Assembly: GCA_029251425.1 (NCBI GenBank)
Contig: JAQXDJ010000303.1
Location: 1-34,031 of the forward strand
Reading direction: 5' to 3'
From: Vicingaceae bacterium
Lineage (GTDB): Bacteria > Bacteroidota > Bacteroidia > Flavobacteriales_E > Vicingaceae
DNA: 34,031 nt
The translations under genes were made by a program, and so were the position numbers. Shown one piece after another: positions 17,264-27,148 of the stretch. Each line of letters opens with the position of its first letter. The first letter of the stretch is position 1. Under the pieces are notes generated by a model. That model saw only the letters and a program-made list of their open reading frames with translations, did no database searches and was not told the origin of the DNA.

Positions 17264-18690
17264 TTACTTTTATTTAAGGTGTTAATTGTAACCCTTAACT
17301 CTTTTATTGCATTACGTGAGAACTCATTAAGTTCAGACAACTTGTCTTTTAACTCATTGTTGGTCTCTTTCATAAAATAACTCATATTATCTATTGATGA
17401 AATAATAAAAGTTAGTTGAGCTCCAATATTATCATGCAGATCACGAGAAATTCGAACACGTTCTTCATTTAGCTTTTCTTGCATTTTAATTTTAGCTATT
17501 TCATCTTTTAGTCGGTTAGCTTCAATTAATTTTTGTTGCTTAAATTTTATTTGTTTAAGTATAAAAAATCCTAGCACTACAATTAAAATTCCAATCGCAA
17601 TTAAAACATACATAAAATAACTTTGTTGCTTTATTTCGAGATCCTTGTTAGCAATTATTAAATTTTGTTCTAAAATTTGTTTTTCCTTTTTTTGTGTTTC
17701 AAATTGTGTTTCTAATTCAGCTATAGTTTTGTTTGAGCTTTCATTTAGTAACTTGCTGTTTAGTATTACTTGTTGCTTTTGGTAATACAAAGCTTTTGAG
17801 TAGTTATTTGTTTCCAAATAACAAGTTGCGAGTTGCTGACTAATAATTTTTTGTAAATATGCATAGTTGATTTTAGCTGTTATTTTTTCGGCAGCCAAAT
17901 ATTTAATAATTGCTTGTTTATAAAGCTCTTGCTTAAAGTAAAAATCTCCATAATAACTATAGTTTTCTGCCAGACCGTTCAAATCGTTTCTTTTTTTTCT
18001 AATAACAAACGCTCTATCGTAATAAGACATCGCTTCTTTATAATTGCCTTCTATAACATAGGCTCCAGCAATGTTGTTTAAACTATAAGGAATCCCTATA
18101 CTATCTGCTAGTTCTTCCACAATTAACAACCCTTTTTTATAATAAAACAAAGCGCTATCAATATTGCTCTCCATTTCGTGAAGCACTCCAAAATTATTAT
18201 AGGCTGCAGATAAAGCTTTTTGGTCATTAATTTGTTCTAACTGGTTAATGCCTTTTCGCATATATTCAAATGCTCTTGGTAAATCTCTTCTTTTCATCTG
18301 ATAACCAAGGCTAGCATAAACAGATCCGACTTTTAATCTGTTTTTTAACCCTTCATATAGGTTAATTGCGTTTAAACTTGTCTGAACCGCTAAATCATAA
18401 TCTCCTTTATAATAATAAGCTATTGATTGTTTTTCATAAAGTTGAGCGGTTAAGTTTTCACTTTTCTGGTTCTTTGCGATGTCTATTCCATAACCATAAA
18501 TATCAATAGCGGTAGAAGTATTACTATTCATTTTATCAAAAGGAATAGCGATAATTAACGCTATCTTTTTATCTTCTGAAACCCCTGAAATAACTGTTTT
18601 TAAACTATCGAAATAACTGACCTGAGCATTTACATTAAAGCAAAATACAACAAGGAATAAAACAAATGTATATCGAAAAGTAATTTGCAT
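17260..18690 (-). CDS. TPR-repeat sensor kinase-like protein with a DHp (HisKA_3) domain but no ATPase domain
   Basis: TPRs, one TM segment, RVRISRDLHDNIGAQLTFIISSIDNMSYFM...ELRVTINTLNKSK*. Stop overlaps the next ATG (ATGA). Start set to MQITFRYT at 18690. Confidence 0.88.
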   Translation of the reverse strand: MQITFRYTFVLFLVVFCFNVNAQVSYFDSLKTVISGVSEDKKIALIIAIPFDKMNSNTSTAIDIYGYGIDIAKNQKSENLTAQLYEKQSIAYYYKGDYDLAVQTSLNAINLYEGLKNRLKVGSVYASLGYQMKRRDLPRAFEYMRKGINQLEQINDQKALSAAYNNFGVLHEMESNIDSALFYYKKGLLIVEELADSIGIPYSLNNIAGAYVIEGNYKEAMSYYDRAFVIRKKRNDLNGLAENYSYYGDFYFKQELYKQAIIKYLAAEKITAKINYAYLQKIISQQLATCYLETNNYSKALYYQKQQVILNSKLLNESSNKTIAELETQFETQKKEKQILEQNLIIANKDLEIKQQSYFMYVLIAIGILIVVLGFFILKQIKFKQQKLIEANRLKDEIAKIKMQEKLNEERVRISRDLHDNIGAQLTFIISSIDNMSYFMKETNNELKDKLSELNEFSRNAIKELRVTINTLNKSK

Positions 18691-18804
18691 AAAAACCCTG
18701 ATTAAATTAATCAAGGCTAAATATAATAAGTTTTTTACTTTGACAAACTGAAAAATTAAACGTTGTTTTTTCAAGACAAAATGTTGGCTTTTCCAGCTTA
18801 ACAA

Positions 18805-19314
18805 TTACGCAAATAATGCTTTCAATTCTGTCGCTTCTTCTGGCTTTAGCTTTCCAGCAATAATTAAGCTTAATTGCCTTCTACGTAAAGCTGCATCAAA
18901 ACGTATTTTTTCTACTTCTGTTTCTGGTTTTATAGGTGGAACAGCAATTGCACTTCCATTTTGATCGACAGCAACAAAGGTGTAAATTGCCTCATTGCTT
19001 TTTGTTTGCTTCCCTGTTATTGGATTTTCAATATAAACATCAATAAAAATCTCCATAGAAGAAGTAAAAGCACGAGAAACTTTTGCCTCCATAGTTACAA
19101 TAGATCCTAATTCAATAGACTTTCTAAACTCAACATGATTTACCGATGCTGTTACAACAACTCGTTTACAATGCCTGTGTGCAGATATCGCGGCTATATT
19201 ATCCATCCAATGCAACAGATTTCCCCCATAAAGGTTGTCCAACATATTGGTGTCGTTTGGCAAAACTACTTTTGTGGTAACTGCTAAAGATTCTTTTGGG
19301 GTTTTTGCTTTCAT
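18805..19314 (-). CDS. Acyl-CoA thioesterase (hotdog, cytosolic acyl-CoA hydrolase type)
   Basis: LPNDTNMLDNLYGGNLLHWMDNIAAISAHRHCKRVVVTASVNHVEFRKSIELGSIVTMEAKV. Confidence 0.92.
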   Translation of the reverse strand: MKAKTPKESLAVTTKVVLPNDTNMLDNLYGGNLLHWMDNIAAISAHRHCKRVVVTASVNHVEFRKSIELGSIVTMEAKVSRAFTSSMEIFIDVYIENPITGKQTKSNEAIYTFVAVDQNGSAIAVPPIKPETEVEKIRFDAALRRRQLSLIIAGKLKPEEATELKALFA

Positions 19315-19318
19315 ACTA

Positions 19319-19326
19319 CAAAAGTA
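19319..19326 (-). promoter_or_regulatory. -7 box TACTTTTG, 4 nt before the thioesterase ATG
   Basis: Minus strand reads TACTTTTG-TAGT-ATG. Confidence 0.5.
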
Positions 19327-19377
19327 TGTGTTTATTTTTTATCCTTCGATAAACTCAGGATGACAAAGTAAAATTTT

Positions 19378-20634
19378 CTACAACCCATCTACAAAATCAC
19401 GAATTAACCGAAAACTCTTGTTATACTTTGTTAGTGGTAATGTTTTAGAAACATCATCAACATCATGATAAGCACTAACACCCCCCATTAAGTATAAAAA
19501 AAATGAAGGAACTCCTTTTTCAGAAAACCAATAATGATCGCTATTAGCAGCTTTTCCTCGTTTTTTTATAATTGGCAAATATTTATGTTCGTTATTTATT
19601 TGTGTTAACTTTTCAAAGTGAGATTCATAAACTTTCCCATTCACAATCATACCGCCATCACTACCTGTCCCCATCAAATCCATATTAAATACAAAATTGA
19701 TTTGAGAAAGTGGAACTAATGGGTTATTTACAAAATATTTTGATCCAACCAACCCTGATTCTTCTGCACCAAATGCAATAAAAATGATTGATTTTTTTTG
19801 TGGGTTCTGAGCATAATATTTAGCTAAATCTAACAAAATCGCAACTCCACTTGCATTATCATTTGCTCCAGGAAAATAAACCTTGCTTCCCATTTTGCCT
19901 AAATGATCGTAATGTGCAGAAAGTACAGTAAATGAATCTGGATATTCAGTTCCTTTAACTAGTCCTATTACATTTTGAGATGTATAACTGCTTTTTAATT
20001 CTTGATCAATTTTTACTGAAATAGATTTAGAAGTTTTTGTTAATACCCCTTTTTTAAAATGAAGTGTTGGATAGTTTTTAGCAACGTTTGATAAATGTTG
20101 TGTTAACTTTTTCTCTATAAAAATAATTCCTGCAGCTTTTACTTTGTTCTGTTTTAATTGCAAAAACACCTCACTTTCTGTAATAGTATTATTCTGCTCT
20201 AACACAATAAATTTACTAACAAAAAACCCTGTTGCAATTAATTTATCTAACTCGCTTTTTTTTGAAAAATCTCCTTCCGTATAAAAAAATAAATCAAAAT
20301 TTCCATCAACACTTCCAGAAGCTGCATCAATAATAAAATCTTTTCCTGGAGTAGTTAGTTTTCCATCAACACTAACTTCCATTCTGTTTGGAAATGTATT
20401 TATAGGAGCGTCAAATTCTTGAAAATATGAAGTGTTAATGGTTTTTAACCCGTTCGTTTTAAATTGATTGGATATAAAACCTGCAGCTTTTTGTTCTCCG
20501 TTTTCAACAGCTCCTCTTCCTGCAAAATAAGATGTGGTTAGTGTATCAATAATTTTCCGAGCATAACTTATGTCTTGCGAAAAAATTGAAAAACAACTAA
20601 TCTGAAAAAATAGAAGTAGTACTCCTTTTCTCAT
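19378..20634 (-). CDS. Secreted M28-family metallopeptidase
   Basis: VLSAHYDHLG, GANDNASGVAILLDLAKYY, FIAFGAEESGLVGSKYFV, NMDLMG. Confidence 0.93.
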   Translation of the reverse strand: MRKGVLLLFFQISCFSIFSQDISYARKIIDTLTTSYFAGRGAVENGEQKAAGFISNQFKTNGLKTINTSYFQEFDAPINTFPNRMEVSVDGKLTTPGKDFIIDAASGSVDGNFDLFFYTEGDFSKKSELDKLIATGFFVSKFIVLEQNNTITESEVFLQLKQNKVKAAGIIFIEKKLTQHLSNVAKNYPTLHFKKGVLTKTSKSISVKIDQELKSSYTSQNVIGLVKGTEYPDSFTVLSAHYDHLGKMGSKVYFPGANDNASGVAILLDLAKYYAQNPQKKSIIFIAFGAEESGLVGSKYFVNNPLVPLSQINFVFNMDLMGTGSDGGMIVNGKVYESHFEKLTQINNEHKYLPIIKKRGKAANSDHYWFSEKGVPSFFLYLMGGVSAYHDVDDVSKTLPLTKYNKSFRLIRDFVDGL

Positions 20635-20636
20635 TT

Positions 20637-21245
20637 TTACGAAAATCTACGTTCTACTAAATTAGTAAATGAAATTACATGTTCGTTCTCTAATTCCCAG
20701 TCCATTGAAACATATAAAGCAACAGCTTCATCTAAATTAGAACAGTTATCAATCGCTTTAATTAAGTCATTAAATGCATTCATATCTTTATTAAACAACT
20801 CGTTTGCGTATAAATAACGATCATTTAATGTTAGTCCGTCCGATAATTTAGAAATAGGTGGGTGCTCTATGTTCTCAACTTTTAGCTGTTCTTTTTCCTC
20901 TTCTATTGCTTCAGTTTCAGTTACAATTATAGGCTCAACTTTTTCTTCTTCCGGTTCCTTTTCAACTAAAAATTCTTTCGTATCGCTCGTATCCGTTAAT
21001 TCTTCAACCCCTTCTTTATTGATGGTCTTAACGGGGGGCTCCGTTTTTCCCTCACCTCTTTCTTGATGTTTTGCTTCCAGCAAATATTTTAAAATAGTAA
21101 GAGATTCTTGCACTTTATTTACTTTTTTCAAAATAAAGCTAGCGTCTAAAGTAGAAAGATGCTCCTTTCCTGTATAGTTATTCGAATGCTTCACAACATT
21201 TTCTAATAATTCATTTATCTCTTGTCGTAATTGTTCTATTTCCAT
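20637..21245 (-). CDS. Conserved hypothetical protein with an acidic low-complexity middle region
   Basis: 202 aa; coiled N-terminus, EEEKVEPIIVTETEAIEEEKEQLK linker, C-terminal LTLNDRYLYANELFNKDMNAFNDLIKAIDNCSNLDEAVALY. Confidence 0.75.
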   Translation of the reverse strand: MEIEQLRQEINELLENVVKHSNNYTGKEHLSTLDASFILKKVNKVQESLTILKYLLEAKHQERGEGKTEPPVKTINKEGVEELTDTSDTKEFLVEKEPEEEKVEPIIVTETEAIEEEKEQLKVENIEHPPISKLSDGLTLNDRYLYANELFNKDMNAFNDLIKAIDNCSNLDEAVALYVSMDWELENEHVISFTNLVERRFS

Positions 21246-21312
21246 AACTTCGAAACTTGCAAATTTGTTTAGATAAAATTAAGCAAAATTAACTTCAAAA
21301 ATAAAATTAACC

Positions 21313-21912
21313 ATGTTTCTAGAAGACACCATAAATCCCAATAAAAAGAAAGGCTGGATTGAGGTTGTTTGTGGCTCTATGTTTTCTGGAAAAACAGAAG
21401 AACTGATTCGTAGAATGAAACGAGCACAGTTTGCAAAACAGAATGTAGAAATTTTTAAACCAGGTGTTGACACCCGGTATGATGAAGAAAAAGTTGTATC
21501 ACATGATTCAAACGAAATACATTCAACCCCTGTTCCATCTTCATCAAACATTCCTATTTTAGCAACTAATGTTGATGTTGTTGGTATTGATGAAGCACAA
21601 TTTTTTGATGATGGTTTAGTTGCAGTTTGCAATCAACTAGCAAATAGTGGAATTCGAGTAATTGTTGCTGGGTTAGATATGGATTTTAAGGGGGTTCCTT
21701 TTGGCCCAATGCCAGGGTTAATGGCTTCAGCTGAATATGTTACTAAAGTGCATGCAATTTGTATGCGTTGTGGTGATTTGGCTAATCACTCATTTAGATT
21801 TGGAGAAAAAGAAGATTTAGTGTTGCTAGGTGAAGTTGATGAATATGAGCCGCTTTGCAGATCTTGTTATAATAATGCAACTAAAACAAAATCTCCCCAA
21901 CCATCTACATAA
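21313..21912 (+). CDS. tdk: Thymidine kinase
   Basis: [39 protein letters not shown], Zn-ribbon CMRCGD...CRSCY. Confidence 0.96.
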   Translation: MFLEDTINPNKKKGWIEVVCGSMFSGKTEELIRRMKRAQFAKQNVEIFKPGVDTRYDEEKVVSHDSNEIHSTPVPSSSNIPILATNVDVVGIDEAQFFDDGLVAVCNQLANSGIRVIVAGLDMDFKGVPFGPMPGLMASAEYVTKVHAICMRCGDLANHSFRFGEKEDLVLLGEVDEYEPLCRSCYNNATKTKSPQPST

Positions 21913-21924
21913 GTGAGGATTAAT

Positions 21925-23028
21925 ATGAAAGAACTCGTTTACGATACCACACTTGAAATTCACATGAATAATTTAGTCTCCAATCTAAATTATTTCAAAT
22001 CGTTACTAAAACCAACTACCAAAATTATGGTAATGGTTAAAGCATTTTCTTATGGGTTAGGAACTTATGATGTAGCCAAACTTTTAGAAGAAAACAATGT
22101 TAATTATTTAGGTGTTGCCAATACTTTTGAAGGAATTGAATTAAGAAACGCAGGCATAAAACTACCCATTATGGTAATGAAGCCAGAAGTTGATAGTTTC
22201 GATTTAGTTAAGGAATACTCTCTAACTCCCACAATATTTTCTCAACATGCTCTAACTCGTTTAATAGACTCTATCGACAATTCTAACCCTATGTCTATTA
22301 GTATTAAAATAGATACGGGAATGCATCGCTTAGGTTTTGATGAGGGTGAAATTCCCAAACTACTAGAAACCTTAAATGCTCACCCTTTTTTAAAAGTAGA
22401 AAGTGTGTTTTCTCATCTAGCTGCAGCTGAAGATAGAAATGAAGATGTTTTTACAAACCAGCAAATAACACAGTTTAAAACCGTTGCCAATTTAATTTCA
22501 AACAATCTAAACTATTCTATTGATAAGCATATTTTAAATTCAACCGGTATTGTTCGTTTTAATAAAGCACAAATGGATATGGTTCGTTTAGGAATTGGCC
22601 TCTATGGTGTTTCAACTGATGAAATTACTCAACAAGAACTATTACCAGCTAGCACTCTAAAATCAAAAATTGCTCAAATTAAACACATCAAAAAAGGAGA
22701 AACTATTGGTTATAATAGGATTGGTATTGCTAAAAAGAATCTAATAATAGCAACAATTCCTGTTGGATATGCAGATGGACTAAACAGAAATTTAAGCAAT
22801 GGTAATTGGAACATGATTGTCAACAACCAAAAAGCACCAATAGTTGGTAATATTTGCATGGACATGGTAATGATTGACATTACTAGTATAGATTGTAATG
22901 TTGGAGATGAGGCTTTCATTTTTAGTGAAAAAAACTCAATAACAGAAATGGCAAAATGCATCGGAACTATTCCTTATGAAATTCTAACCTCCTACTCTCC
23001 TAGAGTAAAACGTGTATTCAAATACTAA
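21925..23028 (+). CDS. alr: Alanine racemase (stand-alone)
   Basis: MVMVKAFSYGLG (PLP lysine), KIDTGMHRLGF, RLGIGLYGV, IGYNRIG, GNICMDMVMIDIT. Confidence 0.93.
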   Translation: MKELVYDTTLEIHMNNLVSNLNYFKSLLKPTTKIMVMVKAFSYGLGTYDVAKLLEENNVNYLGVANTFEGIELRNAGIKLPIMVMKPEVDSFDLVKEYSLTPTIFSQHALTRLIDSIDNSNPMSISIKIDTGMHRLGFDEGEIPKLLETLNAHPFLKVESVFSHLAAAEDRNEDVFTNQQITQFKTVANLISNNLNYSIDKHILNSTGIVRFNKAQMDMVRLGIGLYGVSTDEITQQELLPASTLKSKIAQIKHIKKGETIGYNRIGIAKKNLIIATIPVGYADGLNRNLSNGNWNMIVNNQKAPIVGNICMDMVMIDITSIDCNVGDEAFIFSEKNSITEMAKCIGTIPYEILTSYSPRVKRVFKY

Positions 23029-23993
23029 TACCCCATTTTTTCTCTCACACGAACAAGTACATCAATAGCAACTAAACGCGCTTTGTCTGCTCCAATTTTA
23101 AGTTTTTCGTCTAACTCGTTTAAATTTTCCATATAGTAGTTATACTGTTCTCTTTCTTTGCTAAACCTGTCACAAATCAGCTCAAACAACTCTTGTTTAG
23201 CATGACCATATCCATAATTTCCTCCAGCATAATTTTCTCTCATTTTAGCAATTTGCTCTTCATTTGCTAATAATTCATATAGTGCAAAAGCATTACAAGA
23301 ATCAGTTTCTTTTGGATCTTCCATAGCTGTACTATCTGTTTGGATAGACATTACTTGTTTTCTTAATTTTTTGTCTGATAAAAAAATATTAATCAAGTTT
23401 CCTCTCGATTTGCTCATTTTTTCACCGTCCGTTCCAGGAATCAACTTTGTATCTTCTTGCACAACTGCTTCTGGTAAAACCAAAGCTTCACCCATATTGT
23501 GATTAAACCTACTCGCAACATCTCTCGTCATTTCAATATGCTGCATTTGATCTTTCCCAACAGGAACTAATTCTGCATCGTATAATAAAATATCAGCAGC
23601 CATTAACATTGGGTAAGTAAATAATCCCGAGTTTACATCTTCTAACCTGTCAGCTTTATCTTTAAATGAATGTGCTAATGTTAGTCTCTGGTAAGGGTAA
23701 AAACAACTCAAATGCCACGAAAGCTCTGTACATTCTGGTACATCAGATTGGCGATAAAAAACAGTTTTATCAACATCTAAACCGCAAGCTAACCAAGCAG
23801 CAGCAGTACTATAAGTATTTGTTCTCATTACCTCAGCATCTTTAATTTGCGTTAAAGAATGCATGTTAGCAATAAACAAAAAAGTTTCATTTTCAGGATC
23901 ATTCCCCATTGCTACTGCTGGTAAAATTGCCCCTAATAAATTCCCTAAATGTGGTGTTCCTGTACTTTGTACTCCTGTTAAAACTCTAGCCAT
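23025..23993 (-). CDS. trpS: Tryptophan--tRNA ligase
   Basis: MARVLTGVQSTGTPHLGNLLGA (HIGH-like), LVPVGKDQMQHIEMTRDVA, DGEKMSKSRGN (KMSKS). Start moved to ATG 23993. Confidence 0.96.
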   Translation of the reverse strand: MARVLTGVQSTGTPHLGNLLGAILPAVAMGNDPENETFLFIANMHSLTQIKDAEVMRTNTYSTAAAWLACGLDVDKTVFYRQSDVPECTELSWHLSCFYPYQRLTLAHSFKDKADRLEDVNSGLFTYPMLMAADILLYDAELVPVGKDQMQHIEMTRDVASRFNHNMGEALVLPEAVVQEDTKLIPGTDGEKMSKSRGNLINIFLSDKKLRKQVMSIQTDSTAMEDPKETDSCNAFALYELLANEEQIAKMRENYAGGNYGYGHAKQELFELICDRFSKEREQYNYYMENLNELDEKLKIGADKARLVAIDVLVRVREKMGY

Positions 23994-24075
23994 AAGGTAA
24001 AAGTAATATTTATTTTTGTTCATCAGATATCTTGTGCATTCTGATGGATCATTTTTAATATATTTACGTGCTCAA

Positions 24076-24825
24076 ATGAAAAAGATAAAGGAAATATTAG
24101 GTGGTTTTTGGAAAATTTATGTTTTCCTGTGGTTTACTATTCTGCTTTTAATTTTATACCCTTTTTATTTAGCTTTTTTACTCACAGAAAAACACTTTAA
24201 TAAAGGGTTTAACTTGTTGCGATTCCATACAGGTTTACTAATGTACCTTTCTGGTATTTTTATTTCTGTTAAAAATAGACACTACATTAAAAAGGGGCAA
24301 GCTTATGTTATTACTCCTAACCATTCTTCATTTTTAGATATCATTATTTTATATCAAACCTTTACTCAATATTTTGTTTTTATGGGTAAAAAATCTTTAG
24401 CAACTGTTCCTGTTTTTAACATCTTTTTTAAGAAAATGAACATTCCTGTTGACAGAAGAAGTGCTCGAGATGGAAAACGTTCTATGGATAGATGTGGTAA
24501 AGAATTAGAAAAAGGGCACAGTGTTGTTATGTTTCCTGAGGGAACTATTTCTGCTAAAGTACCTGAGTTATTAAAATTCAAAAATGGTGCCTTTAAACTG
24601 GCTATAGAAAAACAAATACCGGTAATCCCGATTACTTTTTTCACCAATTATAAACGTTTAGAAATGGCTGGTTTATTTTCTGGGAAAGCTGGACCAGGAA
24701 TAGCGAAAGCTGTTATTCACGAACCAATTCCAACAATTGGTATGACAGAAGAAGATGTTCCGACTCTTAGAGACCAAGTCTTTCATATTATTAATGAAGA
24801 GCTTAAAAATTACGCTAACAAATAA
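24076..24825 (+). CDS. 1-acyl-sn-glycerol-3-phosphate acyltransferase (PlsC family)
   Basis: TPNHSSFLDIIIL (NHxxxxD), MFPEGTIS. Start set to ATG 24076, after the -7-like TATATTTA. Confidence 0.92.
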   Translation: MKKIKEILGGFWKIYVFLWFTILLLILYPFYLAFLLTEKHFNKGFNLLRFHTGLLMYLSGIFISVKNRHYIKKGQAYVITPNHSSFLDIIILYQTFTQYFVFMGKKSLATVPVFNIFFKKMNIPVDRRSARDGKRSMDRCGKELEKGHSVVMFPEGTISAKVPELLKFKNGAFKLAIEKQIPVIPITFFTNYKRLEMAGLFSGKAGPGIAKAVIHEPIPTIGMTEEDVPTLRDQVFHIINEELKNYANK

Positions 24826-24955
24826 AGTTTAAAACTCCCCCATCAAAACAACCGATGGTTGATTAAAATCCTCCTTTAAAAAAGATATTAATCTGTTAAT
24901 CGTGTTTATTTATTGATTAAACTCTTAAGTTTACAGTTCATCAAAAATATAAGCT

Positions 24956-27070
24956 ATGAAAAAACTATTACTAAGTTCGCTTCTGCTAGGAGCAATATTA
25001 TATACTAGCAACCTATTTTCTCAAAATGAACTTCTTGAAAAAAGAACTCAAAGTGCCAAACATTATGAGTTGGAAAATGGAAGTTTTGTTGCTGAAGTAT
25101 CTGGTGGTTCTATTCACTATAAAGATAATGAAGGAAAATGGCAAGATATTAATTCTGAAATAACTCCTTCTAACAACCCTCAATACAACTATGAGAATAG
25201 TACTAACAACTTAAGAAGTTATTACTCTAATAGTGGTGTTTTAATAAATGTTGCTGCTGGTAACATTAAAATTGGAGTGAACCCTTCACTTGTATTAATA
25301 AATAGCAGCAATGAGGAAGAAATGATTGAAGCACAATCACATTCTATAGGTATAGTTAGCGGTAGCACTATTGTATATAAAAATGCATTCTTATCTGGAG
25401 ACATAGAATACATTGTTGAAAATGATAAAGTAAAAAACAATCTAATTTTAAACAATATTCCTCTTCAGGTTGTAAACAAAAATGGTTTTCTAGGTTTTTC
25501 TGAAAACATAGTACTTCCTAAAGGGTGGTACATTACTCACAAAGGAAATAAAATTAACAATTCAGAAATAATAAACGGACAGCTGGTTATAAACGATAAA
25601 GATAATAATGCAGCAATAATTATTCCTTCTCCTGAAGTTTTTGACGCTAATATCAATTCTGAAGATGGGTTAAATCAAAACAACTCTGCTTATAAAGTTA
25701 TTAAAAACAGTAAGGGGTATCAAATAATAACAATGGTTCCTTTATCATGGTTAAAAAATTCAGCTAGAGTTTATCCTGTAAAAATAGATCCAACAGTTAC
25801 ACTTCCTGGAACACTGGGGGGATGGCAAAATAGCGCACCTGCATTTGTTGATAATAATGGCTTTGTATTTACAGGCACCTTAACAGCTCAGGACTATAGA
25901 GGTTGGGTTCAGTTCGATATTTCATCAATCCCATCAGGAAATGGAATTAGCTTAGTGGAAACAGAACTTGAAATGAATGGTACAGGTAATGCCGCTTTTT
26001 CAGAAATAATTAACATTAATGATGTTACAGGAACAAAAGGTATATATGGAGCTGTTGATACTTCCGCATATACAGATTTTGGAAATGGGCTTTATACTTC
26101 TTTCACTGCTTTAGCTACAGGAGCTTACGGTTATTATGATTTAGGAACAAGCGCTATCACAAACTTAGCTGCGGACCTCCCTTCTGGAACGTTTCAGTAT
26201 GCAACAGAGATTGTTGCTCCTACTACCTGGAAAAGATTTCAGGCAAACAATTGTAACTTAAGAGTTACATATGCTCCATGTACGAGTTCAACTTCAGGAA
26301 CTTTAGATTCTACTATTTGTAATGGTGATTCTGTTATATTTAATGGTGTTACTTATAATGGAATCAACAATTCGGGGGTAGATACGATAGCCTCTTATAC
26401 TGGATGTGATTCTATTGTTACAATTACAATAACAGAACTACTCCCTATAACCGGAACATTAGATTCTGCTATTTGTGAAGGAGCCTCTTTTATATTTAAT
26501 GGTACAACCTATAATGCTTCAAACAATACTGGAGTTGAAACATTAACAGCTGCTAGCGGTTGTGATTCTTTAGTTACTGTAACTGTTTCAGCATTAATTG
26601 ATACTTCAACAACAACTAATAATAATACTATTTCATCAAATGCAACAACAGGTGCAAGTTATGAATGGATTGATTGTGGTTCTGGGAATGCTATAGTGCC
26701 TGCTGAAACAAACCAAAATTTTACTGCAAATGCTAATGGAGATTATGCTGTAATTGTTACTATTGGAAGTTGCTCAGACACTTCAGCTTGTGTTAATATT
26801 GCAACAGTTGGACTTAATGAAAATAGTTTAAATTCTAATATTTTACTTTATCCAAACCCAAGTAATGATAATGTTAATATTAATTTTGGACAAGCATTAA
26901 ACAATGGTTCTGTTGTTATTTCTGATATAACTGGGAAAGAAGTTTATGGTATTACAGACTTAAACAAACAAGTTTTAAACTTAGACATCAAACATTTTAG
27001 TAGAGGTGTTTATTTTGTTAAAGTTCTGAATAACAACGAACAAAAAGTGATTAAATTGATCAAACAATAA
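24956..27070 (+). CDS. Secreted T9SS type A sorting-domain protein, DNRLRE-like domain plus two tandem 'GTLDSTIC' repeats
   Basis: Signal peptide; C-terminus LNSNILLYPNPSNDNVNINFGQ...GVYFVKVLNNNEQKVIKLIKQ. Confidence 0.85.
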   Translation: MKKLLLSSLLLGAILYTSNLFSQNELLEKRTQSAKHYELENGSFVAEVSGGSIHYKDNEGKWQDINSEITPSNNPQYNYENSTNNLRSYYSNSGVLINVAAGNIKIGVNPSLVLINSSNEEEMIEAQSHSIGIVSGSTIVYKNAFLSGDIEYIVENDKVKNNLILNNIPLQVVNKNGFLGFSENIVLPKGWYITHKGNKINNSEIINGQLVINDKDNNAAIIIPSPEVFDANINSEDGLNQNNSAYKVIKNSKGYQIITMVPLSWLKNSARVYPVKIDPTVTLPGTLGGWQNSAPAFVDNNGFVFTGTLTAQDYRGWVQFDISSIPSGNGISLVETELEMNGTGNAAFSEIININDVTGTKGIYGAVDTSAYTDFGNGLYTSFTALATGAYGYYDLGTSAITNLAADLPSGTFQYATEIVAPTTWKRFQANNCNLRVTYAPCTSSTSGTLDSTICNGDSVIFNGVTYNGINNSGVDTIASYTGCDSIVTITITELLPITGTLDSAICEGASFIFNGTTYNASNNTGVETLTAASGCDSLVTVTVSALIDTSTTTNNNTISSNATTGASYEWIDCGSGNAIVPAETNQNFTANANGDYAVIVTIGSCSDTSACVNIATVGLNENSLNSNILLYPNPSNDNVNINFGQALNNGSVVISDITGKEVYGITDLNKQVLNLDIKHFSRGVYFVKVLNNNEQKVIKLIKQ

Positions 27071-27092
27071 TCAATACTTTTTAATAATAAAC

Positions 27093-27125
27093 AAAAGAGG
27101 CTATGATTATCATAGCCTCTTTTTA
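27093..27125 (+). terminator. Strong intrinsic terminator after the T9SS protein gene, possibly bidirectional
   Basis: AAAAGAGGCTATGA-TTA-TCATAGCCTCTTTTT, stem 10 bp plus A/T tract. Genes converge here. Confidence 0.85.
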
Positions 27126-27148
27126 TGCAATATTAATTATTAATCTAA

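Noticed and set aside
20869-21066. Plus-strand ORF of 65 aa, Ser/Phe-rich
   Set aside because: Antisense shadow of the acidic linker in the 20637-21245 CDS.
21279-21632. 117-aa minus ORF
   Set aside because: Antisense to tdk, which has clear kinase motifs.
24849-24861. Small hairpin CAACC-GAT-GGTTG between the acyltransferase and T9SS gene
   Set aside because: Only 5 bp and no T-tract on +; not strong enough to call a terminator.
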